A DNA stretch of 64,000 bases from NCBI RefSeq assembly GCF_001544515.1, contig NZ_FCOL02000004.1, positions 1-64,000 on the forward strand. The letters are read 5' to 3'. Made by a program: the position numbers and the translations under genes. This DNA comes from Caballeronia terrestris (GTDB lineage Bacteria; Pseudomonadota; Gammaproteobacteria; Burkholderiales; Burkholderiaceae). The notes under the pieces were generated by a model. It made no database searches. It was given only the letters and a program-made list of their open reading frames with translations, and had not been told where the DNA came from. Below, piece by piece: positions 6,951 through 15,941 of this stretch; position 1 is the first letter of the stretch; every line of letters begins with the position of its first letter.

Positions 6951-8849
6951 TCACCCGCGCCGCGCCTTCTGCATTTGCGCATGCGCCGCGAGCCTGACCG
7001 CCGCATTCGCCGCGCCGTATCCATCGTACCCGCCGCGCCGCTCAATCACCTCCAGAAAGAACCGCTGATCGAGCTGCTCCGTGTACGCATGAAAGAACTC
7101 CCCGCCGCGCTCGTCGCGGTCGTAGAGAATGTTGTGCTCGCGCATCGCGTCGATCTGCGCGTCGGGCAATGCGTAGCGCGCCGCCAGATCGTCGTAGTAA
7201 TTGCGCGGGATGCGCAGAAACTTGACGCCGTTCGCAGCAAGACGCGGGATCGCATCGAAAATGTCCGGCGTGCTGAACGCAACGTGATTCAGTCCCGATC
7301 CGCGATACGTCGCAAGCGATTCCACCACCGCCGTGTAACGATCGATCGACGCGTTCAACGCAATGCGGACCGACCCGTCGCGGCTTCGCACCGCGCGGCT
7401 GCGCACGAGGCCGTACGGATCGGGCACGAGCACGCTCGGCTCCGCCTCGAAGCCGAACGCGGTGCGGAAAAACAGCACCCACGTATCGAGCGCATCGGCG
7501 GGTAGCGAGAGACACACATGATCGATGCGTTCCAGCGGCCCGCTTTCGCGCGGTGCGCCGGCGTCGTCGAGCACGAAATCCGATTCCCAGAGCGTGGGCG
7601 CGCCGGGCGCTTCGTCGACGAAATAGCCGAGACTGCCATCGGGCGCGCGCACGCCGGGCAACACGCGCTCGTTCGGTCCGATCCGCCCGGAGAACGGCGT
7701 GTAGCCGTAGGCTGCGGCGCGCTCGAAGGCGCGCTTTGCATCGTCGACCCGAAACGCCGACGCGCACAGTGACAACCCGTGCTGCTGGAAAAACTCGCTC
7801 GCGAATGAATCGGTTTCGGCGTTCAGCACGATCGATCCCGATCCGTGCCGATACAGCGTGACGTCCTTCGAACGATGCCGCCCCGCAAGCCGAAAGCCGA
7901 GCTTGCCGAGCCAGCCGGCGACTTCGGCGCGCGTGGCGTCGTCGACGGCGAATTCGAGAAACTGGAAGCCGATGTGCGCGGGCGGTTCGGGCGGCGCGAA
8001 CAGAATGTCGGGCGCCTTCTGGCCGAGCGCCGAGCGCGTTTCTTCTTCGAGAAAACGCAGCGACCGGTGGCCGTCGGCGGCGGTGACGGCGGTCGGCGCG
8101 GCGCGAAAGCCGTCGTTGAAGATTTCGAGCGACAGCGGCCCTGTGTAGCCCGCTTCGAGCACGCGCGCGGTGAACGACGCGACGTCGAGCGCGCCCTGCC
8201 CCGGAAAACAGCGGTAATGACGGCTCCATTCCAGCACGTCCATCGCGAGCACGGGTGCGTCGGCGATCTGCACGAACGCGATGCGCTCGCCCGGAATCGA
8301 CGCGATTTCGTCGACGGAATCGCCGATCGAGAGCGTATGGAAGCTGTCGAGCACGAGGCCGAGGTTCGGGTGATTCACGGCATCGACGAGCCGCCACGCG
8401 TGCTTGTACGACTTGACGTGCCGCCCCCACGCCAACGCCTCGTAGCCGACGATCACGCCGGCCTCCTCCGCCGCGCGCGCGAGGACACCGAGCTGTTCGG
8501 TGATGAGGGCATCGTCGGCGATCGTTTCCGGCGACACGTTGCTGCACGCGAGCATGCGATCGGTGCCGAGCTGATGCATCAGATCGAACTTGCGTTTCAC
8601 ACGCTCGACATTGCGCGCGAGCCGCTCGGGCGAGACGCCTTCGAAGTCGCGAAACGGCTGGAACAGGTAGATCGCGAGGCCCAGGTCTTCGGCCATGCGG
8701 CGCACGTCGGCGGGGGTGCCGTCGAAATAGAGCAGGTCGTTCTCGAAGATCTCGACGCCGTCGAAACCCGCCGCGCGGATCGCGTTCAGCTTCTCGACGA
8801 GCGTGCCGCTGATCGATACCGTCGCGATGGATGTTCGAATGGAACGCAA
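6951..8849 (-). CDS. quiC: 3-dehydroshikimate dehydratase, two-domain QuiC type
   Basis: A 632-aa protein that would convert 3-dehydroshikimate to protocatechuate, feeding quinate/shikimate into the beta-ketoadipate pathway. Residues about 1-275 are a sugar-phosphate isomerase/epimerase-like TIM barrel (FDGVEIFENDLLYF, LGLVLDSFHTLSIG, LSLEIFNDGFR), the metal-dependent dehydratase. Residues about 290-625 are a 4-hydroxyphenylpyruvate-dioxygenase-like vicinal-oxygen-chelate domain (HIGFQFLEFAVDD, RIDHVCLSLPADALD, GLNHVAFSTPDIF). The TTG start at 8849 is chosen because AGGAGG lies 5 bases upstream and the family begins near RTSIATVSISGT; an upstream start at 8888 is possible. The TetR gene behind its promoter is a likely regulator. 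Confidence 0.88.
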   Translation of the reverse strand: MRSIRTSIATVSISGTLVEKLNAIRAAGFDGVEIFENDLLYFDGTPADVRRMAEDLGLAIYLFQPFRDFEGVSPERLARNVERVKRKFDLMHQLGTDRMLACSNVSPETIADDALITEQLGVLARAAEEAGVIVGYEALAWGRHVKSYKHAWRLVDAVNHPNLGLVLDSFHTLSIGDSVDEIASIPGERIAFVQIADAPVLAMDVLEWSRHYRCFPGQGALDVASFTARVLEAGYTGPLSLEIFNDGFRAAPTAVTAADGHRSLRFLEEETRSALGQKAPDILFAPPEPPAHIGFQFLEFAVDDATRAEVAGWLGKLGFRLAGRHRSKDVTLYRHGSGSIVLNAETDSFASEFFQQHGLSLCASAFRVDDAKRAFERAAAYGYTPFSGRIGPNERVLPGVRAPDGSLGYFVDEAPGAPTLWESDFVLDDAGAPRESGPLERIDHVCLSLPADALDTWVLFFRTAFGFEAEPSVLVPDPYGLVRSRAVRSRDGSVRIALNASIDRYTAVVESLATYRGSGLNHVAFSTPDIFDAIPRLAANGVKFLRIPRNYYDDLAARYALPDAQIDAMREHNILYDRDERGGEFFHAYTEQLDQRFFLEVIERRGGYDGYGAANAAVRLAAHAQMQKARRG

Positions 8850-8928
8850 GGCCGCCTCCTGGTCGTGCTGTCGCCGATGAGCGGTCATGGTATCGCAAAC
8901 TAACCAGACAGTACAAATTTCGAAGGCA

Positions 8929-8967
8929 CAAAAAAACCGTTCCGGGACATGTGGAACGGCTTTTTTT
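8929..8967. terminator. Terminator between tetR-type gene and quiC
   Basis: CCGTTCC-GGGACATGT-GGAACGG with eight A before and seven T after, so it works in both directions. On the minus strand it ends the TetR transcript just before the quiC promoter region. Confidence 0.8.
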
Positions 8968-8974
8968 GAATGAT

Positions 8975-9655
8975 TTAGCTCTCGCGCCGCATGAACCTTA
9001 GCACCGCATCGACGATCATCTCGCGATGCCGCGCGCGCGAGCGCGGTCCCGACGGATCACGTCCGAACGCCGCGCCCCACGTGTGCCGGTTCGCGACGCG
9101 GTGAAAGCAGAACGAGCTGATCATCAGATGCAGATCGATCGGATCGACGTCGTCGCGGAATTGGCCCGCCGCCACGCCGCGCGCGATCAAATCCTCGATC
9201 GTGCGCACGACGCTCGAATTGCGGTTCTTGAACGTCTTCGACTGCTCGATATATTTTGCCGCGTGCACGTTCTCGATCGTGACGAGCCGCACGAAATCGC
9301 GGTGTTTGTCGTGATAGTCGAAAGTGAATTCGACGAACTGGCGCAGCGCCGCCTGCGGTTCCAGTTCCGCGAGCTGCAATTCCTGTTCGAGCGCGCGGAT
9401 GTCGCCGTAGACCTGTTCAAGCACCGCCTCGTACAGCCCTTCCTTGCTGCCGAAGTAGTAGTACAGCATGCGCTTCGTGGTGTTCGTGCGCTCCGCGATG
9501 GCATCGACGCGCGCACCCGCCAGCCCCATCGCCGAGAACTCCTGCGTGGCGATGTCGAGGATGTTGCGCTTGGTCTCCTCCGGATCGTACTTGCGCCGTG
9601 TCTCCGGCGAAGGCGCAGCACTCGTAGGCGTTGCGGCCTTGCTTCCTTTTTTCAT
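8975..9655 (-). CDS. TetR/AcrR-family regulator, probable quiC regulator
   Basis: A 226-aa repressor-type protein. After a flexible N-terminus, residues about 26-75 form the TetR DNA-binding domain (RNILDIATQEFSAMGLAGAR then TTKRMLYYYFGSKEGLYEAV). The C-terminal ligand-binding domain is helical and ends in a basic stretch. The layout, same strand as quiC and separated from it by a terminator and a 100-bp promoter region, suggests control of quiC by a quinate-pathway metabolite; that role is inferred from position alone. Confidence 0.85.
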   Translation of the reverse strand: MKKGSKAATPTSAAPSPETRRKYDPEETKRNILDIATQEFSAMGLAGARVDAIAERTNTTKRMLYYYFGSKEGLYEAVLEQVYGDIRALEQELQLAELEPQAALRQFVEFTFDYHDKHRDFVRLVTIENVHAAKYIEQSKTFKNRNSSVVRTIEDLIARGVAAGQFRDDVDPIDLHLMISSFCFHRVANRHTWGAAFGRDPSGPRSRARHREMIVDAVLRFMRRES

Positions 9656-9794
9656 TTTTCTGCGTGGTGTCTCGGCTGGAGCGGCAATCGGAAATCGATT
9701 CTAGCACGGTGAAATGCGCCATCCGGCCGTCAGTCCGGGCATCGCGGCAATAGTCCTTCGCCTATAATTCGCGCGGCAACCCATAAGGAATCGC

Positions 9795-10190
9795 ATGACC
9801 TTCAAGACAGTTCTGACCGGCGCCATCGTTGCATTCCTGACCGTCGCGCCGCTCGCCGCGGATGCGCAAATGGCGCAGCAATCGCCTTCGTCCGAAAGCC
9901 TCGCGATGGAAGGCGTGCGCACGAGCGGCAACATCGCGCGCGGAGCGGCCGACGTGTGCCACATCGATCGCGCGAAAATCGATCGTTTCAAGGCAGCGGC
10001 GAAGCAGAATTTCCCGGCGGCACCCGACTTCGAAGGCGCCTGGAATCTGGGCTACACTGAAGCGCAATCGACCGTCGACCGGTTCGCGAAACTCAAGTCG
10101 AGCAATCCCGCCGAGTATGCGAAGCAGATCCACGAGGCGTGCCCGGCGCTCGATCACGGTATCGACGAAGTCACCAACGGCGGCAAGTAG
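9795..10190 (+). CDS. Periplasmic hypothetical protein, 131 aa
   Basis: A signal peptide is clear: MTFKTVLTGAIVAFLTVAPL with probable cleavage after ADA (residue about 24). The mature part contains two Cys (DVCHID and EACPAL) that could form a disulfide. No family recognised. It is transcribed toward the convergent diguanylate cyclase gene 7 bp away. Confidence 0.75.
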   Translation: MTFKTVLTGAIVAFLTVAPLAADAQMAQQSPSSESLAMEGVRTSGNIARGAADVCHIDRAKIDRFKAAAKQNFPAAPDFEGAWNLGYTEAQSTVDRFAKLKSSNPAEYAKQIHEACPALDHGIDEVTNGGK

Positions 10191-10197
10191 CCAATAG

Positions 10198-11709
10198 TCA
10201 GTCCGCGCGCCGGTCGTTCTCCGCGTTGCCGTAGTGCGCGCGCTTTTCCGCGTACATGACCGCGTCGGCGCGTTGCAGCATCGCTTCCAAGCGCTCGCCA
10301 TCCTGCGCCGTCGCCGCGCCCATCGCGAAACTGAGCGGCATCCCCGAATAGAACTGGTTGTTCACTTCCACCAGTTGCCGGATGCTCTCCATCACCTGCT
10401 CGCCGCCGCGCTCGTCGGTGCCGGGCAGCAGCACGACGAATTCGTCCCCGCCGATCCGCGCCGCCTGGAACGGCTTCTCCAGCGCCTTGCCGAGCACCTC
10501 GCCCGCGCGGCGCAGGAGCGCGTCGCCGGCGGCGTGGCCCAACTGGTCGTTCACGCCCTTCAGGCCGTTCACGTCGACGGCGATCGCCGTAACCGGGAAC
10601 GGACCCTTGCGCTCCAGCCGGTTGATTTCATCGACGTAGAACGAGCGGTTCTTCAGCTTCGTCAGCACGTCGTGCTTGCCGAGGAATTCGAGATACGCCT
10701 CGGCCTTCTTGCGCGCGGTGATGTCGGTGAGCGCGACGAGCACGAGGTCCCAGTCGCGCTCGTGTCCCGGAAACACCGAGAATTGCAGGTGCACATTCAG
10801 TTCCGCGCCTTCGAGCGAATAGTTGATCACCTCGCGCTGATGAAAGAGCCTGTGCTCCCACAAGTCGATCAACTGCTCCTGGAAGTGCTGCTGCATGTCG
10901 TCGCGGAAGATGTCCGCGAGACGCGCGAGGAGCGTCGGCTTGGTCGGAGCGGCGAACATCTTCAGCGTGTGCTGGTTGACGTCGAGCACGTGGATTTCCT
11001 GCATGCAGCGCTCGACGAACTCCGGATGAACGTTCGTGAACGTGCGGAAATCGACGATGCCTTGCTCGCGCACCTCGTCGAGCAGTTGCTTCACCGAACT
11101 GAAATCCTCCACCCACAGCGACACCGGCGAATGCTCGAAGAGCCCGCGCGCGTAGAGCTCGCTGTGCGCGGCCTTGCGACGCACGTCTTCCAGCTCGGTG
11201 ATGTCCTCGATCGTCACCAGCACGCGATCCCAGCGCGCCTCGTGGCCCGGCAGGATCACGGCCTTCAGCAGCACGTCGAGACGCCGGCCGTCGAGCGTGT
11301 AGTTCACCGTCTGGCTCACGAACTGCGGCTTGCCGGACCACAACTGGTCGAGTTCGTCGACGTGCGTCTGCAACATGTCGTCGCGAAAGACGCTCGCGAG
11401 GTTCAGCACGAGATGATCGACGTCCTTCGCGGCGAAGAGCGACAGCGTCCGGCGATTCACCTTCAGCACGCGAATCCGCGACGAGCACGCGCTGATGCGC
11501 GCCGGGTCCTCGGCGAGATGCGCGCGCAGGTCGGTAACGCCTTCTGCGCGCCAGCTTTCGAAGAGCTCGCGCACCGCGCTGAAATCCTCCAGCCAAAGCG
11601 AGACGGGCGCGAGGTCGAACATGTCGGCGTCGTCGGTGGGGGCCGTTGCGGCCGCGGCGTTCAGTGGCCGGGACGCGGCGTGGGCCACGCGCCGCTCGTC
11701 GTTAGGCAT
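10198..11709 (-). CDS. PAS-PAS-GGDEF diguanylate cyclase
   Basis: A cytosolic 503-aa enzyme predicted to make cyclic di-GMP from two GTP. Residues about 30-175 and 180-330 are two copies of a PAS-like sensor of the type that begins PVSLWLEDFSAVRELF / PVSLWVEDFSSVKQLL, so the sensor has been duplicated. Residues about 335-490 are the GGDEF domain with an intact RIGGDEFVVLLPG active site. No RxxD inhibitory site is evident at the usual position before GGDEF. The second of two adjacent ATGs (11709) is chosen because AAAGGA is 5 bases upstream; the frame is open to 11766. No membrane segment is present. The sensed signal is unknown. Confidence 0.9.
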   Translation of the reverse strand: MPNDERRVAHAASRPLNAAAATAPTDDADMFDLAPVSLWLEDFSAVRELFESWRAEGVTDLRAHLAEDPARISACSSRIRVLKVNRRTLSLFAAKDVDHLVLNLASVFRDDMLQTHVDELDQLWSGKPQFVSQTVNYTLDGRRLDVLLKAVILPGHEARWDRVLVTIEDITELEDVRRKAAHSELYARGLFEHSPVSLWVEDFSSVKQLLDEVREQGIVDFRTFTNVHPEFVERCMQEIHVLDVNQHTLKMFAAPTKPTLLARLADIFRDDMQQHFQEQLIDLWEHRLFHQREVINYSLEGAELNVHLQFSVFPGHERDWDLVLVALTDITARKKAEAYLEFLGKHDVLTKLKNRSFYVDEINRLERKGPFPVTAIAVDVNGLKGVNDQLGHAAGDALLRRAGEVLGKALEKPFQAARIGGDEFVVLLPGTDERGGEQVMESIRQLVEVNNQFYSGMPLSFAMGAATAQDGERLEAMLQRADAVMYAEKRAHYGNAENDRRAD

Positions 11710-11972
11710 CATCGTCCTTTCGGCTCGCGCCGGTTCCAGATTTGTCTCATTATTGTAGCGCTTCATATTTCACGCCCGCAGCAGCGGGCGTGCGGCGCCA
11801 GGCGGCACTCGGTGGGCCATCTCGAAATCGGGGGCCGATGCTAAACTCGAAAAGGCCCGGCGCCGCATCGCTTGGCAGCACAAGGAACCGGCGGGCATGT
11901 TTGCTGCACGCAGACTGCCCGGCGAACTCGAAGCGCCGTGATCCCAACCCTAAGAAAGGAGGCACGAATCTC

Positions 11973-12476
11973 ATGGCTGATTTCCGCATCTGGTCCGACG
12001 AATTTCCCGCCAATGGCTTCCTGACGAAGGCGCAGGAGTTCGATCAGCAAGCCTTCGGCGGAGCGGGCGAGAACATTTCGCCCGCCTTGCAGTGGGACGA
12101 CCCGCCCGCCGAAACGCAGAGCTTCGCCCTTACCGTCTACGATCCCGACGCCCCTACCGGCAGCGGCTTCTGGCACTGGGTCGTGGTGAACATTCCGCCG
12201 GAGGTCCGGTCGCTGCCGCGCAACGCCGGCAAGGCGGACGGCAGTCTCCTGCCCGCCGGCGCGCTGCAGTTGCGCAACGACTACGGCACGGTGGGCTTCG
12301 GCGGCGCGGCGCCTCCGCGCGGCGACAAGACGCATCGCTACATTTTCCGCATCCACGCGCTGCAGGCGGGCAAGCTCGAACTCGATGCCAACGCGACCAA
12401 TGCCGTCGCGCGCTTCATGACGCACTTGAACGAAATCGATTCGGCGACTTACACGGGCCTCTACGAGCTGAAATGA
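11973..12476 (+). CDS. YbhB/YbcL-family PEBP-like protein
   Basis: A 167-aa member of the phosphatidylethanolamine-binding-protein superfamily, found in bacteria as YbhB and YbcL. Family motifs are visible: NISPALQWDDPP, YDPDAPTGSGFWHWVVVNIP and the GGAAPPRGDKTHRYIFRIHAL block that shapes the anion-binding pocket. The ATG at 11973 is chosen because AAAGGAGG precedes it; the longer frame back to 11742 lacks family similarity. There is no signal peptide, so it is cytosolic. Function in bacteria is unclear. Confidence 0.9.
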   Translation: MADFRIWSDEFPANGFLTKAQEFDQQAFGGAGENISPALQWDDPPAETQSFALTVYDPDAPTGSGFWHWVVVNIPPEVRSLPRNAGKADGSLLPAGALQLRNDYGTVGFGGAAPPRGDKTHRYIFRIHALQAGKLELDANATNAVARFMTHLNEIDSATYTGLYELK

Positions 12477-12503
12477 CGGCAGCGGTCTCTTAAGAAAAAC
12501 AAT

Positions 12504-12537
12504 GGCGCGGGCGAAGCGGCCACGCGCCTTCCTTTTT
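12504..12537 (+). terminator. Probable terminator after the YbhB-like gene
   Basis: GGCGCG (12504-12509) pairs with CGCGCC (12523-12528), followed by TTCCTTTTT. It lies between the YbhB-like stop and the MFS start, supporting the downstream start of the transporter. Confidence 0.5.
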
Positions 12538-12546
12538 GGCCGATCG

Positions 12547-13914
12547 ATGGACGCAGAACAAGGCTTACCTTTTCCCCAACGTTATTGGGCGATCGCCGTC
12601 GTCGCGCTCGGCATCACGCTCGCGGTGCTCGACTCGGCCATCGCCAACGTCGCGCTGCCGACCATCGCCCGAACGCTCGACGCCGCGCCCGCCGATTCGA
12701 TCTGGGTCGTCAACGCCTACACGCTCACCATCACCATCGCGCTCCTGCCGCTCGCCTCGCTCGGCGACCGGATCGGCTACCGGCGCGTCTATATGACGGG
12801 GCTCGCGGTCTTCACGGTCGCGTCGTTCGCGTGCGCGCTCTCGAATTCGCTCGTGACGCTGACGCTCGCCCGCGTCATCCAGGGCTTCGGCGCGGCCGGG
12901 ATCATGAGCGTCAACACGGCGCTCGTGCGCATGATCTACCCGCCCGACCAGCTCGGGCGCGGCGTGAGCATCAACGCGACGGTGGTCGCGATCTCGTCGG
13001 TGGTCGGACCGACCGTCGCCTCGGGGGTGCTCTCGATCGCGCCGTGGCCGTGGCTGTTCGCGATCAACGTGCCGATTGGGATCGTCGCGCTTGCGCTCGG
13101 GATGCGCGCGCTGCCGTCGACGCCCGGCCACCGTCGGCCCTACGACTACGTGAGCGCGCTCATGAACGCGCTGGTTTTCGGCCTGGCGATCACGGCCGTC
13201 GACGGCCTCGGGCACGGCGAGCATCGTCCGTACGTGATCGCCGAATTCGTGGCGGCGGGTGTGATCGGCTACTTCTTCGTGCGGCGGCAACTGACGCAGA
13301 GCGCGCCGCTCCTGCCCGTCGATCTGATGCGCATTCCCGTGTTCGCGCTTTCGATTGCGACGTCGTTTTGCTCGTTCACCGCGCAGATGCTGACGTTCGT
13401 CTCGCTGCCGTTCCTGCTGCAGGACGGCTTCGGCATGACCCAGGTCCAGACCGGCTTCCTGATGACGCCGTGGCCGCTCGTCATCGTATTCGTCGCGCCG
13501 CTCGCGGGCGTGCTCGCCGACCGCTATTCGGCGGGGATGCTCGGCGGCATCGGCCTCGCGATCCTGACGGCCGGACTCTTGCTGCTCGCAACGACCGGCA
13601 TGCATCCCACTCCGTTCGATATCGCGTGGCGCATGGCCGTCTGCGGGCTTGGCTTCGGGTTGTTCCAGTCGCCGAACAACCGGCAGATGCTGTCGTCGGC
13701 GCCGCGCAATCGCAGCGGCGGCGCGAGCGGGATGCTCGGCACCGCGCGGCTCTCGGGGCAGACACTCGGCGCGGCGCTCGTCGCGCTGATCTTCGGTGTC
13801 GCGCCGCAGCATGGCGCGATCATCACCCTTTATGTCGCGGCTGGATTCGCTGCGGCGGCGGCAGTCGTCAGTTTGATGCGGCTCGCGGGCAGGCGCAGCG
13901 CGGAAGCGGCGTGA
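12547..13914 (+). CDS. MFS drug-efflux-type transporter (DHA2, EmrB/QacA-like)
   Basis: A 455-aa inner-membrane proton antiporter predicted to export drugs or other small organic molecules. The N-terminal helix carries the DHA2 motif LDSAIANVALPTIA and the loop 2-3 motif GDRIGYRR; hydrophobic helices continue to the C-terminus. ATG 12547 is chosen because the transport domain begins about 12 residues later and the earlier start lies inside a terminator hairpin. No membrane-fusion or outer-membrane partner is adjacent. The substrate cannot be predicted. Confidence 0.88.
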   Translation: MDAEQGLPFPQRYWAIAVVALGITLAVLDSAIANVALPTIARTLDAAPADSIWVVNAYTLTITIALLPLASLGDRIGYRRVYMTGLAVFTVASFACALSNSLVTLTLARVIQGFGAAGIMSVNTALVRMIYPPDQLGRGVSINATVVAISSVVGPTVASGVLSIAPWPWLFAINVPIGIVALALGMRALPSTPGHRRPYDYVSALMNALVFGLAITAVDGLGHGEHRPYVIAEFVAAGVIGYFFVRRQLTQSAPLLPVDLMRIPVFALSIATSFCSFTAQMLTFVSLPFLLQDGFGMTQVQTGFLMTPWPLVIVFVAPLAGVLADRYSAGMLGGIGLAILTAGLLLLATTGMHPTPFDIAWRMAVCGLGFGLFQSPNNRQMLSSAPRNRSGGASGMLGTARLSGQTLGAALVALIFGVAPQHGAIITLYVAAGFAAAAAVVSLMRLAGRRSAEAA

Positions 13915-13940
13915 AGCGGGAACGCATTTGCGCTCATCAA

Positions 13941-14190
13941 GCGCTTGAAAGGGAAGCGCGGACGCGGCCTGACCATAGGCGCGCTGACGAGCAGGCAGCG
14001 CCTGAAGGCGCGGCGCTGGGGCGGCTGGACGCCGGGCGCGCACTGGCGGGCGCGGAGCGCTTGAAACCGCAATGTCGGAGCAGCCTGACGGCGCGCGCTG
14101 GCGGCACGAAGCGCTTGAAGCGCAGCGCCGAAGCGCCCCGACGACAGGCAGCTTGAACACGCGCCTGGCATTCCGATGCAAGCGCTTCCA
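13941..14190. repeat. Degenerate tandem repeat, period about 57 bp
   Basis: Fills the 370-bp gap between the MFS gene and the PfpI-like gene. Copies begin with GCGCTTGAA or a close variant at 13941, 13998, 14057 and 14111, with a shortened copy at about 14149. Each continues with a CGG-GCGGCCTGAC-type middle and a GCGCGCTGG-like end. Several frames are open because of the period (19 codons), but none has a start signal or a recognisable product, so I treat it as non-coding. Confidence 0.6.
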
Positions 14191-14284
14191 TACGCTGGGC
14201 ACACCCCTTGCTGCGGCCAGAGGACGAAGTTCCACGAGACTGGAACGGTTATCCCGCCTCATCCGCAAGAGAAGGAGTGTTTTC

Positions 14285-14839
14285 GTGCCCAATCCGCTTA
14301 ATGATTGCAAGATCGCGATTCTCGCGGTCGACGGCTTCGAGCAAGCCGAACTCGTCGAGCCCCGGCGCGCGCTCAAGGAAGCCGGCGCGCAGGTCTTCGT
14401 AATCTCGCAAAAGCCGGGGCAAATCCAGGGATTCAAGCACGTCGACAAAGGCGACAAGATCGATGTCGACCTGACGTTCGATCAGGCCAAGCCGGACGAC
14501 TACGACGCGGTCGTGCTCCCCGGCGGCGTCGTGAACGGCGATGCGATCCGCGTCGTGCCCCAGGCGCAAGATTTCGTCAAAGCCACCGATCAGGCGAAGA
14601 AGCCGATCGCGGTGATTTGCCACGGCGGCTGGCTGCCGATCTCGGCGGGCATCGTCGCGGGCCGGACGATGACGAGCTGGCCGAGTCTCCAGGACGACAT
14701 TCGCAACGCTGGCGGCACGTGGGTCGACCAGGAAGTGCAGATCGACGGCAATTTGATCACGAGCCGCAAGCCCGACGATTTGCCCGCCTTCAACAACGCG
14801 TTGATCGATGCATTGAGCGGGCGGCAAAACGCTGCGTAG
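14285..14839 (+). CDS. PfpI/DJ-1-family protein (class I glutamine-amidotransferase fold)
   Basis: A 184-aa member of the DJ-1/PfpI superfamily, which includes YhbO-type stress proteins and deglycases. The N-terminus KIAILAVDGFEQAELVEPRR is typical, and the nucleophile elbow AVICHGGWLPISAG provides Cys followed by His. The start is GTG 14285, with AGAAGGAG about 8 bases upstream; the much longer frame runs through the repeat tract and is unlikely. Family members protect against glyoxal, acid or oxidative stress, but the exact activity here is unknown. Confidence 0.9.
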   Translation: MPNPLNDCKIAILAVDGFEQAELVEPRRALKEAGAQVFVISQKPGQIQGFKHVDKGDKIDVDLTFDQAKPDDYDAVVLPGGVVNGDAIRVVPQAQDFVKATDQAKKPIAVICHGGWLPISAGIVAGRTMTSWPSLQDDIRNAGGTWVDQEVQIDGNLITSRKPDDLPAFNNALIDALSGRQNAA

Positions 14840-14976
14840 GCGCAACCTTCCGATGATGCCGTGCTAAACCGCGCGGCGCGCCGCCACCCGGTCGACGCGC
14901 AATGGCAATTTTGCATGGGACCAGAGTGAGCGCATTGGCCGACAGCGCCAACTCTGGATCGACACAAGAGACCAGA

Positions 14977-15555
14977 ATGCCTAGAAAATCCCTCATCAAT
15001 CTGAATAACCTCTGCGCCGCGACCCTCGCGCTCGGCTGCGCGTTCGCTTCGCTCCCTCACGCGCAGGGCAACGCGGCATCGGGCGCCACGAAGGCCGCCG
15101 CGGCAATGTCGGCGACCGAAAAACTCTCGCCAAGCGACCAGCAGTTCATCCAGGACGCGGGCCAGGCGGGCGCCACCGAAATCGCCGCGAGCAAGCTTGC
15201 GCTCAGTAAATCGAGCGACGCGCAGGTGAAGCGCTTCGCCCAGCGCATGATCGCCGATCACGCGAAGCTCGCGCGCAATCTCGACATCCTCGCGAAGCGC
15301 CACGGCATCACGGCGGCGCCGAGCGCGGATTCGGCGGTGATCGGCAGTCTGCAAAATCTTCAGGGCGCCGAGTTCGACAAGGCATATATTGAGAAAGTGG
15401 TCGGCGGCCATCAGAAGGCCGTCGAGCTCTTCAAGAAGGAAAGCGAGAGCGGTAACGACGCCCAGCTGAAAACCGCGGCAACCCGCGCGCTGCCGATCGT
15501 CCAGCATCATTACGAGATGGCGCAGCAGCTCGCGAAGGCGAAGGCATCGGCATGA
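14977..15555 (+). CDS. DUF4142 periplasmic protein
   Basis: A 192-aa exported protein. The first 30 residues (MPRKSLINLNNLCAATLALG then a cut near HAQG) form a signal peptide. Residues about 50-190 are the DUF4142 four-helix domain with SDQQFIQDAGQAGATEIAAS and RFAQRMIADHAKLARNLDIL, the latter a ferritin-like helix of the family. Its function is unknown; relatives often lie in general-stress clusters, as here. The frame is open to 14902, but the signal peptide fits the start at 14977. Confidence 0.85.
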   Translation: MPRKSLINLNNLCAATLALGCAFASLPHAQGNAASGATKAAAAMSATEKLSPSDQQFIQDAGQAGATEIAASKLALSKSSDAQVKRFAQRMIADHAKLARNLDILAKRHGITAAPSADSAVIGSLQNLQGAEFDKAYIEKVVGGHQKAVELFKKESESGNDAQLKTAATRALPIVQHHYEMAQQLAKAKASA

Positions 15556-15602
15556 GCGCCCTTCCCGCTTTCCCCCATCGTCCGGCCTATGAGGACTCGA
15601 CC

Positions 15603-15890
15603 ATGCACATCACCTTCGCGGACGATCCGCCGGTTTTCGACGGCGTCGACCTGGAACTCAATTTCACCGCACTCGTCGACGGCCAGCCGGTCGTCTGCTC
15701 GATCACGGTCGAGGCGCTGGAGGACCATTTCGGCGCGGAATCGGCGCGCGAGGAACATATTCTGCCCGCCTACGAGCAGGGACGCCCGCGCATCCGCGCG
15801 GTGTGCGCCGAAGTGCTCGACGACAACCGCGGCCAGCCGGTCGTGCTGAGAAGCGGGCTCTTTCGCGTCACGGGGATGGAGCCGAAGTAG
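15603..15890 (+). CDS. DUF1488 family protein
   Basis: A 95-aa cytosolic protein. The pattern MHITFADDPPVFDGVDLELN, then FTALVDGQPVVCSITVEALEDHFG, matches the small DUF1488 family of Burkholderia and Pseudomonas. No biochemical role is known. It follows the DUF4142 gene by 47 bp and is probably in the same transcript. Confidence 0.8.
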   Translation: MHITFADDPPVFDGVDLELNFTALVDGQPVVCSITVEALEDHFGAESAREEHILPAYEQGRPRIRAVCAEVLDDNRGQPVVLRSGLFRVTGMEPK

Positions 15891-15941
15891 CTACGGCGCG
15901 CTCCCGTCCGTCTAATAAATCCATCCGAAAACGGAGGCAAC

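Noticed and set aside
8899..8917. TetR operator upstream of quiC
   Set aside because: Only a 3-bp inverted ACT/AGT is visible; not enough to call an operator.
7042..8931. 629-codon minus-strand ORF over quiC
   Set aside because: Shifted-frame shadow of quiC, rich in Arg, no family sequence.
10234..11844. 536-codon plus-strand ORF
   Set aside because: Antisense shadow of the PAS-GGDEF gene, which has an intact active site.
12565..14457. 630-codon minus-strand ORF
   Set aside because: Antisense to the MFS gene and the repeat tract; Arg/Asp-rich shadow.
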